Of a stretch of DNA of 64,000 bases, positions 17,439 through 25,915 are shown piece by piece. The DNA is from Clostridiaceae bacterium (GTDB lineage Bacteria; Bacillota; Clostridia; DSM-8532). Made by a program: the position numbers and the translations under genes. Each line of letters begins with the position of its first letter. Position 1 is the stretch's first letter. Under the pieces are notes generated by a model. The model worked only from the letters and a program-made list of their open reading frames with translations, was not told where the DNA came from and searched no databases. The stretch spans positions 1-64,000 of the forward strand of contig JAAYNA010000107.1 of NCBI GenBank assembly GCA_012521105.1, in the 5' to 3' direction.

Positions 17439-20400
17439 ATGAAAAATAAGAAAATTAACGGCGAAGTCCTTAAGTATTTATTTGGGTCATCGGATTTACC
17501 TTTTAGCAAAGAATGGGGAAGCAGAATAAAGTCATGGATGATTGAGTTGTTGAACCATTTTTATATTGAGCTTGGAATTATTGAGCTATCGGGCTTTACA
17601 ACCATGGATTTTTTAACTTATGACGAGGCTGTAAAAAAAACATTCTCTCCAATGCCATCGGGAACAAAATGGGGAGCAAAATGGGAATATGGATGGTTTA
17701 AAGGGGCTATAACCCTACCCAATGAGGCCCTTGGCAGGCGTATTGTTGTAAAGGTTGATACGGGTGCTGAAGGCATTGTTTTTGTAAATGGTGAAAATGC
17801 GGGTTCAATAGATCATGCCCATGAAGAAATAACTATTACAAAGTCGGGGGTACCGGGAGAAGTATATGACATAGTAATAGAAAGCTACGCAGGCCATGGA
17901 CCGCGCATTGAAAATATTGGCCCCACCCCGCCGGGCAGAATAGCTATTCCCGAGCCCGGTAAAACACAAGCCATGATAGGCGAGAGTACTTTCGGAATAT
18001 GGGACGAAGATGCTTTTCAACTGTTTATAGATGTAAGTACTTTGTACAAGGTTTTAATCAGTATAGACAGTAAATCCTTACGTGCCCAGGAATTATCAAA
18101 GGCACTTCGTGATTTTACATTGATTGTGGACTTTGAGCAGCCTTATGAAAAAAGAGTTCAAAGTTTCAGATTGTGCAGAGAAAGGTTTAAACCGCTTCTT
18201 CAGTGTGTTAACGGAACAACAGCACCCCTTATGTACATTTTCGGTCAATCCCATCTGGATCTTGCATGGCTCTGGACCATAAATGAAACCAAGAGAAAAG
18301 CAGGCAGGACGCTCTCAACCCAGTTGGCATTAATGGATGAATATCCCGATTACAAATTCTTTATATCCCAGCCTCCTATATTTACTATAATAAAAAAGCA
18401 CTACCCGAAATTATATAAACGTATTTTGGAAAAGGTAAGAAATGGCCAGATTATGCCTGAAGGAGGTATGTGGGTTGAAGCCGATACCAACCTGCCTTCG
18501 GGTGAAAGCCTGATACGCCAGTTTGTTTACGGCAAGAGATTTTTTAAGGAAGAGTTTGGTATAGACAGTAAGCTTTTATGGCTTCCTGATACCTTTGGAT
18601 TTTCAGCTGCGCTTCCGCAAATTGCAACAGGTTGCGGGATTAAGTATTTCTCCACTCAAAAGATTGTCAGAAACTATTATGAAGCAGATCCTTTCCCATA
18701 CAATATATTTATCTGGGAAGGAATTGACGGAACACGGATTCTTTCCCACATACATAAGAAAAACAACTCTCATATTGATCCTGAAATGATAATACAGCGT
18801 TGGGAACAGGACAGAAATCAACAGGAAGACATTTCAACTTTTATTTTTCCCTTTGGTTTTGGAGATGGTGGCGGTGGTCCCACAAGATATCATATTGAAT
18901 ATGCGAAGAGACTTAAGGATCTTGAAGGTGTACCAAGAACAAAAATGAGTCACCCAAATGAATTTTTTGAAGACATAGAAAATAATAAGCTGCCTGAAAA
19001 CAGGTATGTCGGTGAATTATATTTCCAGGCACATAGGGGTACCTATACAACACAGGCAAAAACAAAGAAGGGAAACAGGAAATCCGAATTTGCGTTAAGA
19101 GAATGTGAATTTTGGCTGGCAGCAGCAAATAAAATTAAAGGATATGAATATCCATACGATGATCTGGAGTCTTTGTGGGAAACAGTGCTTTTCAACCAGT
19201 TCCATGATATTCTTCCGGGAACGTCTATTAAGAGAGTGCACGAAGAAGCTTGTGCAGATTATGAAATGGTATTAAAAAAAGCTAAAGGCCTAAACAGTAA
19301 GGCCATATCGGTTATATCAGAAAAAAGCAATAAATTGACTGTTTTTAATTCCCTTTCCTGGGACAGGGAAGAATTTATACCCTTACCGGCGCAGGCTAAA
19401 TCGGTAAAATCACAGCAGGGTAATATAATGCCCGTTCAAAATATATCCGGAACCTGTTATACAAATGTAAGAGTTCCTGCATGTGGTTGGACAACCATTG
19501 AACCCGTAAATGAAACCGTTCAAAGTGAGATCAATGTGAAAGCGGGAGAATATTTCCTTGAAAATGAAGTATTGCGTGTAACATTTAATGAAGCAGGACA
19601 AATATGCAGTATTATAGACAAGGAAACAGGTATTGAAGCTGTAAAAGGCTTATGCAATGATTTCAGAATGTACCGGGATATTACTTCCCATTACGATGCA
19701 TGGGATATAGACAGTATGTATGAGAGCCTTCCTGTTCCTTTGGATAATAATGCCGAAATCCAAGTTTTATATCAGGGTAGCCTCCAGGCTGCAATCCGGG
19801 TTCGTAGAAAACTGAATAACTCTGACATGATACAGGAAATAACTTTAAGAAGCAAAAGCAGAAGGGTGGATTTTAAAACAAAGATAGACTGGAGGGAGGA
19901 CCATAAATTACTAAAGGTGAATTTCTCAACAAATATCCACGCCAATGAAGCCCTTCATGAAATTCAGTTTGGATATGTTAAAAGGCCTAATCATAAATCA
20001 AGGCAATATGATGCCGACAGATTTGAAGTATGCAATCATAAATGGACAGCAGTTGCAGAAGGGAAAAGAGGTTTCGCCATATTAAATGATTGTAAATATG
20101 GTGTGAATGTATCGGAGGGCAGCATTAACCTTACACTGTTAAAAGCACCCTTAGTACCTGATATGACTGCCGACAGGGGAATACATGAGTTTACATACTC
20201 ATTTTACTTATGGAACGGAAATTTCCATGACAGTGATGTAATAAGAGAAGCCTACAATTTGAATTCACCTGTTTGTATAATTGAAGGAGATGCAGGTGAA
20301 ATGCGCCTCTTCAGTGTTGATCAGAGGGATATAATAATAGAAACTGTAAAACTTGCAGAAGACAGGTCGGAAGATATTATTCTGAGACTTTATCAAAGCA

Positions 20401-20570
20401 CAGGAGCTACAACAGTTTGTAATTTAAACACAGTTTTTCCGCTTGAAAAAGCCTGGGAAACAAATATGCTGGAGGAAACAGAAAGAGAAATTGATATTGT
20501 CCAAAAATGTATTCAGTTGATTTTCAGACCCTTTGAAATAAAAACTGTAAGGCTTAAAATAAAATCATAA
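17439..20570 (+). CDS. alpha-mannosidase, glycoside hydrolase family 38
   Basis: 1043 residues, full length for bacterial GH38. The metal-binding pair is in GQSHLDLAWLWT (His272, Asp274) and the nucleophile is Asp384 in WLPDTFGFS. The three-helix middle domain (GTYTTQAKTKKGNRKSEFAL) and the C-terminal beta-sandwich domains are present. There is no signal peptide, so it is cytoplasmic and acts on imported mannosides. AAAGGAGTGAGGG precedes the ATG. It follows the inositol operon by 82 bp on the same strand, which raises the possibility that a mannosylated inositol compound is the shared substrate; this is inference only. Confidence 0.92.
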   Translation: MKNKKINGEVLKYLFGSSDLPFSKEWGSRIKSWMIELLNHFYIELGIIELSGFTTMDFLTYDEAVKKTFSPMPSGTKWGAKWEYGWFKGAITLPNEALGRRIVVKVDTGAEGIVFVNGENAGSIDHAHEEITITKSGVPGEVYDIVIESYAGHGPRIENIGPTPPGRIAIPEPGKTQAMIGESTFGIWDEDAFQLFIDVSTLYKVLISIDSKSLRAQELSKALRDFTLIVDFEQPYEKRVQSFRLCRERFKPLLQCVNGTTAPLMYIFGQSHLDLAWLWTINETKRKAGRTLSTQLALMDEYPDYKFFISQPPIFTIIKKHYPKLYKRILEKVRNGQIMPEGGMWVEADTNLPSGESLIRQFVYGKRFFKEEFGIDSKLLWLPDTFGFSAALPQIATGCGIKYFSTQKIVRNYYEADPFPYNIFIWEGIDGTRILSHIHKKNNSHIDPEMIIQRWEQDRNQQEDISTFIFPFGFGDGGGGPTRYHIEYAKRLKDLEGVPRTKMSHPNEFFEDIENNKLPENRYVGELYFQAHRGTYTTQAKTKKGNRKSEFALRECEFWLAAANKIKGYEYPYDDLESLWETVLFNQFHDILPGTSIKRVHEEACADYEMVLKKAKGLNSKAISVISEKSNKLTVFNSLSWDREEFIPLPAQAKSVKSQQGNIMPVQNISGTCYTNVRVPACGWTTIEPVNETVQSEINVKAGEYFLENEVLRVTFNEAGQICSIIDKETGIEAVKGLCNDFRMYRDITSHYDAWDIDSMYESLPVPLDNNAEIQVLYQGSLQAAIRVRRKLNNSDMIQEITLRSKSRRVDFKTKIDWREDHKLLKVNFSTNIHANEALHEIQFGYVKRPNHKSRQYDADRFEVCNHKWTAVAEGKRGFAILNDCKYGVNVSEGSINLTLLKAPLVPDMTADRGIHEFTYSFYLWNGNFHDSDVIREAYNLNSPVCIIEGDAGEMRLFSVDQRDIIIETVKLAEDRSEDIILRLYQSTGATTVCNLNTVFPLEKAWETNMLEETEREIDIVQKCIQLIFRPFEIKTVRLKIKS

Positions 20571-20582
20571 AGTACTTGATTT

Positions 20583-20636
20583 GTGCCGGCCACCGTGAAC
20601 TCGGACAGGTTTTCACAGCTTGTCTGAGTTTGGCAC
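20583..20636. repeat. long hairpin after the mannosidase gene
   Basis: AACTCGGACAGG (20598-20609) pairs with CTTGTCTGAGTT (20619-20630), 12 pairs with two wobbles and a 9-nt loop. It is flanked by GTGCC (20583-20587) and GGCAC (20632-20636). There is no strong T tract on either strand. It also overlaps the 3' end of an AraC remnant on the minus strand. Confidence 0.5.
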
Positions 20637-20796
20637 GGCATTATTGATTTGATTTAAAATGTTTTTTTGCTTTCTGAAACGGTTGGGTGTGTATCCATAT
20701 TTGGCTTTATACTGCTGAATAAAGTATGCCGGTGTATTAAACCAACCGGAAATATACCATGTTTGCTGACTGCTTACGGGCAGGGATTGACATTTT
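20613..20796 (-). pseudogene. remnant of an AraC-family regulator (C-terminal HTH)
   Basis: Reading leftward from about 20796 to a TGA at 20613-20615 gives about 60 codons. They contain ISGWFNTPAYFIQQYKAKYG, then YTPNRFRKQKN. This matches the second helix-turn-helix of AraC proteins, normally VGF.....YF...FKK..G.TP..YR. An in-frame stop lies at the upstream end, and no first HTH or sensor domain is present. I read it as the tail of a decayed or recombined regulator gene. The 268 bp between the mannosidase and the next gene holds little else. Confidence 0.6.
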
Positions 20797-20838
20797 TAAT
20801 GCTGGTTGAGTATCTTATTAGTAGCGGGAAGTGATAAC

Positions 20839-21510
20839 ATGGACATGGAACTAGTTAAAAGGTATGCTCCCAATATTTATTTTGATGAAAGAGAGCCTTT
20901 TTACCCCATAAAAATAGGCTGCACAATATTTACAGAATCCGGGCCATCACCATCTTTTAGAAGAGAAATCTTGCTTAACACCGAGGACATTAAATATGTT
21001 ATTGAATATGCAATATATTGGGATTTTGATATTCAGCATTTATTTGAGCTTGAGCATGTATGGGTATATGTGGATCATACCGACCGGATTGCTGATTGTG
21101 AAGCAAGTTTTCATGGTAAGTACATAAAGGGTTTATTGAAAGATAGAAGCAATCTTGAGGGTAATACCCATGTAAGGTTATACTCTCAACCGGGAAAACA
21201 TGCCTTTTCTCCGATTGCACAGCTGTTTGAACTGATACCGGACTTTGAGAAAGTAACTTATGAAAAGGCGGGTAGTGAGGGGTTATTAATTACGTCCATC
21301 TTAAAAAACCGATGCAATACGAATGAAAATATCAACAAAATGGTGGGGGATTATCTGAAACAGTTCAGATTCAGACCTTCAATGAAATATAGAAAGTATG
21401 AGTTAAGCGATGATATTTTTACCGATTGGGAAACATTATACAATGAAATACCAAGACTAATAGAAGATAAATTAAAAGTAATCATACAAGCATCAGAAAA
21501 TTCTTCATAA
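20839..21510 (+). CDS. conserved hypothetical protein, function unknown
   Basis: 223 residues from ATG 20839; an in-frame TTG at 20806 is possible but lacks a ribosome binding site, and the site before 20839 is also weak (GCGGGAAGTG). The sequence begins MDMELVKRYAPNIYFDEREP and contains the striking stretches IYWDFDIQHLFELEHVWVYVDH and ASFHGKY, rich in Asp, His and aromatic residues, which could form a metal site. No signal peptide or membrane helix is visible. I believe similar hypothetical proteins occur in other Clostridia but cannot name a characterised family. It is monocistronic, ended by a strong terminator. Confidence 0.6.
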   Translation: MDMELVKRYAPNIYFDEREPFYPIKIGCTIFTESGPSPSFRREILLNTEDIKYVIEYAIYWDFDIQHLFELEHVWVYVDHTDRIADCEASFHGKYIKGLLKDRSNLEGNTHVRLYSQPGKHAFSPIAQLFELIPDFEKVTYEKAGSEGLLITSILKNRCNTNENINKMVGDYLKQFRFRPSMKYRKYELSDDIFTDWETLYNEIPRLIEDKLKVIIQASENSS

Positions 21511-21548
21511 AAAATACCCGGTGCAGTAACCGGGTATTTTTTAATTTT
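21511..21548. terminator. bidirectional terminator between convergent genes
   Basis: AAAATACCCGGT (21511-21522) and ACCGGGTATTTT (21529-21540) form a perfect 12-bp stem with a 6-nt loop. It is flanked by A-rich and T-rich runs, so it can end both the upstream plus-strand gene and the minus-strand gene ending at 21557. Confidence 0.9.
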
Positions 21549-21556
21549 ACAGTCTT

Positions 21557-23200
21557 TTATTTTACTTTAATTGTTATTGCATGATCAAAATTTGTGTAAT
21601 CGGTCATGTATAGAATGTAACTCATATCATTGGCCGAGTCTTCAGAATATCCGCCCCTTATAAATTCGTGGGAAGCAAACCCGCCCGATATAATAAGCTC
21701 ATCATTGTCCTTAGTAAAAAGAACCTCACCATCTTTTAATATCATTTGGCCATTCCCTGTTGTTTCGGTTATGAAATTTTCAGAATATAGCTTTCCTCCA
21801 ACCGGAAGGCTTATTTCTACCCTTACAGGAATCCTGTCTATGCCGTTGGTTTTTATACGCACTTCAATTCCATTCGGAATGTCGGTTACTTCCACAACAA
21901 TTTCAGTGAAACTGTTTATATATAATTCCCTGCTTTCATTATCCATTTGCCACCAGTCGGAGGTTTCGGGCTTTTCTTTAAAAGGCATGTAATACCAGCC
22001 ATCGGCTTTAAATTTCATTATATAAGTATTTTCTTTATGTTCAATTTTCTCTGCTATAAAATTTCTGTGCTGAAAGTAACTCACACCAATTTTCATTCCC
22101 AGCCTTGTGGCATTGTTCTGAAAGAACAGAAAGTTTTTTTCTTTTTCAATAAGAGAATAGGTTATATTCTGTTTTCTAACCCTGACCAGCCCGGAGTATG
22201 GAAAATATTTGCTGTATTCTGTGGGAAACTCCATTTTATTCAATTCTATGTCTGCCATCCAATCATAAAGCATTAACAGATGCAGGCAGTCGATAGAATA
22301 ATCCCTGTTTTCAACAGCATCAGCAATTATTTTGTGGGCAGCCGCATTGAATTTGTCGGCGCAATTTTTACTTTTCTGCGACATATAGAGAAACTGGTAA
22401 AAATACTTTGTTGGATATTCTTTTTTTCCCTTATCCTGTCTTAATGAATTTTCGGTGAATATGCTTCCGTCGGCATCAAACATCAATAGCATCATATTTA
22501 GATTACGCTCAACATATTCAAGGAACCTTTTGTCATTCAGTTCCTCACAAAGCATTATCATGGCTGTATTTACAACAGCATTGTAATTCCCGGAGGAGCG
22601 CTCCGAATATTCACCGTCATCGGTACAATCAACAGGTTCAACAAAGTATTCATTCATTCTGTTAATGCAACGCTGTGCAATATTTCCATCTTCTATGATA
22701 TTAGAACATGCCGCAAGACCGGCAGCTATGGCCCAGCGGTGGTTTGGGGTATGGAACCCGCCTGTTATTAACGCATTGGCAGCTGAATAAATAATGTTAT
22801 ATAACTTATTTTTTATTTCTGTTAAGTTCTTTTGCTTGTCGTATTTTTTAATTAAATTATATGTATAGGTTAACCGTTTTATAATGAAGGCGGTGTCGGG
22901 TGCACTTTTAAAATTGCAGCTTGCCAAATCAAAACTGCCGTCTTCCCGCTGATACCTGCGCACAAAGTCATATGCAGCAGAAAGTCTTTTTAGAAGCAAT
23001 TCGTTGTTATAATGTTTACTTTTTGGGTTAAGATAAGCAGCGACGCCTGTACATGCTATATAAACCGTCATTTTTACATCTATAAAGGCACTTTTGATGG
23101 AGCCGTAGTCGGGTCTGTCTTCGTTCATTACCTGGTTATCAGTAAAATAATCAATTTTCCTGTCTGCACTTTCAACGATAAATTTGTAATATCTTTTCAT
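21557..23200 (-). CDS. heparinase/lyase-like (alpha/alpha)-barrel protein, probable polysaccharide lyase
   Basis: 547 residues without a signal peptide. The first 330 residues look like an (alpha/alpha) toroid with HRWAIAAGLAAC and GEYSERSSGNYNAVVNTAMI, patterns seen in heparinase II/III-type lyases and their relatives. The rest is beta-rich, as in their C-terminal sandwich domains. It is divergent from an MFS transporter and shares its operator type, within a rhamnogalacturonan cluster, so a cytoplasmic lyase acting on imported pectic oligosaccharides is likely. ATG 23200 is preferred (GGATGGTGG upstream); ATG 23212 has its purine run too close. No precise CAZy family can be assigned by eye. 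Confidence 0.55.
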   Translation of the reverse strand: MKRYYKFIVESADRKIDYFTDNQVMNEDRPDYGSIKSAFIDVKMTVYIACTGVAAYLNPKSKHYNNELLLKRLSAAYDFVRRYQREDGSFDLASCNFKSAPDTAFIIKRLTYTYNLIKKYDKQKNLTEIKNKLYNIIYSAANALITGGFHTPNHRWAIAAGLAACSNIIEDGNIAQRCINRMNEYFVEPVDCTDDGEYSERSSGNYNAVVNTAMIMLCEELNDKRFLEYVERNLNMMLLMFDADGSIFTENSLRQDKGKKEYPTKYFYQFLYMSQKSKNCADKFNAAAHKIIADAVENRDYSIDCLHLLMLYDWMADIELNKMEFPTEYSKYFPYSGLVRVRKQNITYSLIEKEKNFLFFQNNATRLGMKIGVSYFQHRNFIAEKIEHKENTYIMKFKADGWYYMPFKEKPETSDWWQMDNESRELYINSFTEIVVEVTDIPNGIEVRIKTNGIDRIPVRVEISLPVGGKLYSENFITETTGNGQMILKDGEVLFTKDNDELIISGGFASHEFIRGGYSEDSANDMSYILYMTDYTNFDHAITIKVK

Positions 23201-23227
23201 ATCTGCCACCATCCTCTGGCCGAAATA

Positions 23228-23250
23228 TAATTAATTAATTAAGTTAATAA
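23228..23250. promoter_or_regulatory. palindromic operator copy A (minus-strand promoter)
   Basis: The stretch contains TTAATTAATTAA followed by GTTAATAA and lies right at the -10 box (23247-23252) of the promoter for the lyase-like gene. An inverted relative occurs at 23329-23349 next to the opposite promoter. The TTAGTT/TTAATTAA content fits operators of ROK-family repressors, and a ROK gene lies 1.3 kb away. Confidence 0.55.
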
Positions 23251-23275
23251 TACCCTTGTTTAACTGGTAAGTCAA
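23247..23275 (-). promoter_or_regulatory. sigma-A promoter of the lyase-like gene
   Basis: On the minus strand TTGACT (23275-23270), 17 nt, TATTAT (23252-23247). It faces away from the MFS gene promoter 19 bp further right. Confidence 0.7.
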
Positions 23276-23293
23276 TATATTTAACAAATATGA

Positions 23294-23322
23294 TTGACAT
23301 TATTATTAATATGGTATTATAT
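23294..23322 (+). promoter_or_regulatory. sigma-A promoter of the MFS transporter gene
   Basis: TTGACA (23294-23299), 17 nt, TTATAT (23317-23322). Operator copy B begins 7 bp downstream, consistent with repression. Confidence 0.7.
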
Positions 23323-23328
23323 TATTAC

Positions 23329-23349
23329 TTAAGTTAGTTAATTAATTAA
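23329..23349. promoter_or_regulatory. palindromic operator copy B (plus-strand promoter)
   Basis: TTAAGTTAGTTAATTAATTAA sits between the -10 box and the MFS start. It shares the TTAATTAATTAA core with copy A in roughly mirrored arrangement around the divergent promoters. The probable ligand is the ROK regulator at 24619. Confidence 0.55.
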
Positions 23350-23368
23350 AGATATTGGAGGACAGCTT

Positions 23369-24535
23369 ATGGAGGCGCATAAATTTCCGGCACATTTCTT
23401 CTTACTTTACATTTTGTTTTATTCGGGCCAGGCAATGTATGGTGTATACTTTAATCTTTATTTATCAAATATCGGGTTTTCAAACACAATGATAGGCTTG
23501 CTGACAGCTTTATCGACGCTTTTGTTACTGATGGCCCAGCCTTTCTGGGGAGTTATGAGTGACAGGGCAAAAAAGAAAAATACCATACTTAAACTGTTAT
23601 TTCTGTTGTCGGGTTTATCAGCACTTCTGTATTACCGTTCAACAGATTATTTATATGTAGTAATAATCAGCCTGATTTTTACAATGTTTTATTCCACTCT
23701 TGTCCCGTTGCAGGACAATATAACTTTAGAGTATTTAGCAGGTACAAGATGGGACTTTGGCAAGATAAGAATGGGTGGGACTATAGGCTATGCTATTACT
23801 GCCGTAATAGCAGGAATCCTGATAAAGAACCGGTACTCTCATATATTCTGGGTTGTTTCGCTTTCTATGCTGCTTTGTTTTATTCTGATGTTCATCATTC
23901 CGCCCGTTCTGGGCTTCAGAACCAGAACAGAAAAGGCTCCGTTCAGTGCCATAATAAAGAATAAAATGTTCATGTGCCTGATTGGATTTAACCTTACATA
24001 TTCATTGGGTATAAGTTTCTTTTATACTTATTATCCCATTTATTTTGAGTCAATAGGGGGCAGCAGTTCTTTTATAGGAATGCTGATGTTTACCTGTGCA
24101 ATTGCAGAAGTGCCCTTTTTATTTGTTATAGATAAAATTCTGAAAAAATTTGGTATAATTAAGTTATTGGTTTCAGCAGCAATGGTTTCAAGTTTAAGAT
24201 GGTTTCTGATGTACTTTTTAACCAACCCGGTACTGATTATAATAATTAATTTATTACACGGTTTCAGTTTTTCAAGTTTTACTTATTGCCTTGTTACGTA
24301 CATCAATGAAAGTGTACCAAAAAGTTTAAGGGCAACAGGCCAGACTTTTAACGCGATGGTTTCAACATTCTTTTCAAAAGTTGTATTTGGTTTTCTAGGT
24401 GGTGTGGCAAGTGACATTTTTGGCATTAACAAAATTATGCTTTTATCTTCAGCAATTACTTTTCTGGCATCAATTATATTTGGATTGCTTTTAAGAAAAC
24501 TAAAGGAAAACCGAGAAGTGACTACTGCATCCTGA
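23369..24535 (+). CDS. MFS transporter (LacY/MFS_1-like), probable oligosaccharide importer
   Basis: 388 residues with twelve predicted membrane helices. The loop after TM2 carries the MFS motif variant GVMSDRAKKKN, and the second half starts near residue 200. The fold resembles the LacY/nucleoside-proton symporter branch of MFS. TTGGAGG precedes the ATG. It is divergent from the lyase-like gene and followed by the ROK regulator and GH105 genes, so it probably imports short unsaturated pectic saccharides; the substrate is inferred from context only. Confidence 0.85.
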   Translation: MEAHKFPAHFFLLYILFYSGQAMYGVYFNLYLSNIGFSNTMIGLLTALSTLLLLMAQPFWGVMSDRAKKKNTILKLLFLLSGLSALLYYRSTDYLYVVIISLIFTMFYSTLVPLQDNITLEYLAGTRWDFGKIRMGGTIGYAITAVIAGILIKNRYSHIFWVVSLSMLLCFILMFIIPPVLGFRTRTEKAPFSAIIKNKMFMCLIGFNLTYSLGISFFYTYYPIYFESIGGSSSFIGMLMFTCAIAEVPFLFVIDKILKKFGIIKLLVSAAMVSSLRWFLMYFLTNPVLIIIINLLHGFSFSSFTYCLVTYINESVPKSLRATGQTFNAMVSTFFSKVVFGFLGGVASDIFGINKIMLLSSAITFLASIIFGLLLRKLKENREVTTAS

Positions 24536-24618
24536 TTGGAGAAAAAACAGAGTAATCTCCCTGGTAGTATGATGATTCGGATTTTACAGGTAATAAATAA
24601 TATTATGGAGGTTGCATA

Positions 24619-25758
24619 ATGGAATCATATGATCCAAATTATATTAAAGCGCAAAACAGGAAGCTTGTATTTGATCTGTTTATGGCAGAAGGAGAACTTT
24701 CAAGAGCCGAGATTACAAGAAAAACCACAATGAGTTTTCCCACCGTTCTTAAGGTTGTAAACTTTTTTATATCAAAAAAGCTTGTTTATGAAACCGGAAT
24801 TAATGTACCGAGCAATGACGGGGCAGGAAGAAAGGGAAGGTTACTGAAGTTTAACCCAAATGCATATGGTGCTGTGGGCATTGTCTTTGAAGGAAAGTAT
24901 ATAAATATGGGCTTTGTAAACTTAAACGGTGAAATAATTGACAGCCTTTCGCTGAATACTGACGAAAATATTAAAGAATTTATGTTTTCACTATTGATCG
25001 ACAGAATAGAGGAATTAATAAATAACAATAAACATATCCCCTGCCTTGGAGTAGGAATAGGATTACCCAGAGCTGTTAATCCCGGGAAAAAAACCATTAT
25101 TGAATATACCGATACCATTATAAGAGAAATAAGTTTCGAGGATTATGCCGGTTTTTCTCCTGAAATTTTTCAAGTTCCGCTATTTATAGAAAATGATGTC
25201 AAAATTACAAGTATTGGTGAAATGTTCTTAAGAAAAAACTCTGAAATCGGAAGCCTTGTGTATATTTCCCTTGGAAGCGGGCTTGGCTCGGCCATCATTC
25301 TTGATGGCAAGGTTCACCGGGGTGTAAATTTCCTTGCAGGAGAGATAGGCTCTTTAATAATAAACAACCCTGATTTGGTGGATTATAAAAATCTTTCAAA
25401 GGAAGCAGTAGAGAAAAAAATAAACATAAAAGCCATAAAAGATAAGTTCGGAATTGATATACGTAAGGGTTTAAATGTGTCTGAAGCGCTTAAGCAGGAA
25501 ATAACCGAGTACATTGCAAACTACCTGGCCATTATAATATATAATTATGTTCATATACTTGATGTAGATGAGTTCGTAATAACGGGAATAATCCCGGAAT
25601 TTCTAGGTGATGAGTTTTATCAGTACCTGAGGTTTTTTATACGAAAACTGTTGAAAACGGGTATTAAAATAACACCTTCGGTAAACGCTGATGCAGGCGT
25701 AATAGGAGCAGGTGTAATGGTTTTTAATAATACCATTATGGATTCGGTATTATCGTAA
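24619..25758 (+). CDS. ROK family transcriptional regulator
   Basis: 379 residues. An N-terminal winged helix (LSRAEITRKTTMSFPTVLKV) is followed by a ROK domain with the sugar/ATP-site motifs SLGSGLGSAIILDG and GVNFLAGEIGSL. The usual zinc-binding Cys cluster of ROK kinases is absent, as expected for a regulator. ATGGAGG precedes the ATG. Its neighbours are the transporter and glycoside hydrolases of the rhamnogalacturonan cluster. Twin AT-rich palindromes at 23228 and 23329 are the likely binding sites. Inducer probably a rhamnogalacturonan-derived saccharide. Confidence 0.88.
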   Translation: MESYDPNYIKAQNRKLVFDLFMAEGELSRAEITRKTTMSFPTVLKVVNFFISKKLVYETGINVPSNDGAGRKGRLLKFNPNAYGAVGIVFEGKYINMGFVNLNGEIIDSLSLNTDENIKEFMFSLLIDRIEELINNNKHIPCLGVGIGLPRAVNPGKKTIIEYTDTIIREISFEDYAGFSPEIFQVPLFIENDVKITSIGEMFLRKNSEIGSLVYISLGSGLGSAIILDGKVHRGVNFLAGEIGSLIINNPDLVDYKNLSKEAVEKKINIKAIKDKFGIDIRKGLNVSEALKQEITEYIANYLAIIIYNYVHILDVDEFVITGIIPEFLGDEFYQYLRFFIRKLLKTGIKITPSVNADAGVIGAGVMVFNNTIMDSVLS

Positions 25759-25915
25759 TTATAAAGGAGTGAAAACCCTAAAAAATGGTGTTCATATACC
25801 ATTGATTAACAGAAGATTTTCCTTTAATATCCTACATAATCCGAAAAATTCTTTATCGCTTCTGTGTTTTCGCTTTAGATAATTTACGGTGTTTTCATTA
25901 AGGAGGATATTGTTC

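Noticed and set aside
20806-20838. TTG start adding 11 residues to the unknown protein at 20839
   Set aside because: No ribosome binding site before it and the added residues do not look like a conserved N-terminus.
25769-25882. Short GTG-started frame before the first GH105 gene with AAAGGAG nearby
   Set aside because: The purine run overlaps the GTG, the peptide is basic and unremarkable, and it does not reach the GH105 ribosome binding site.
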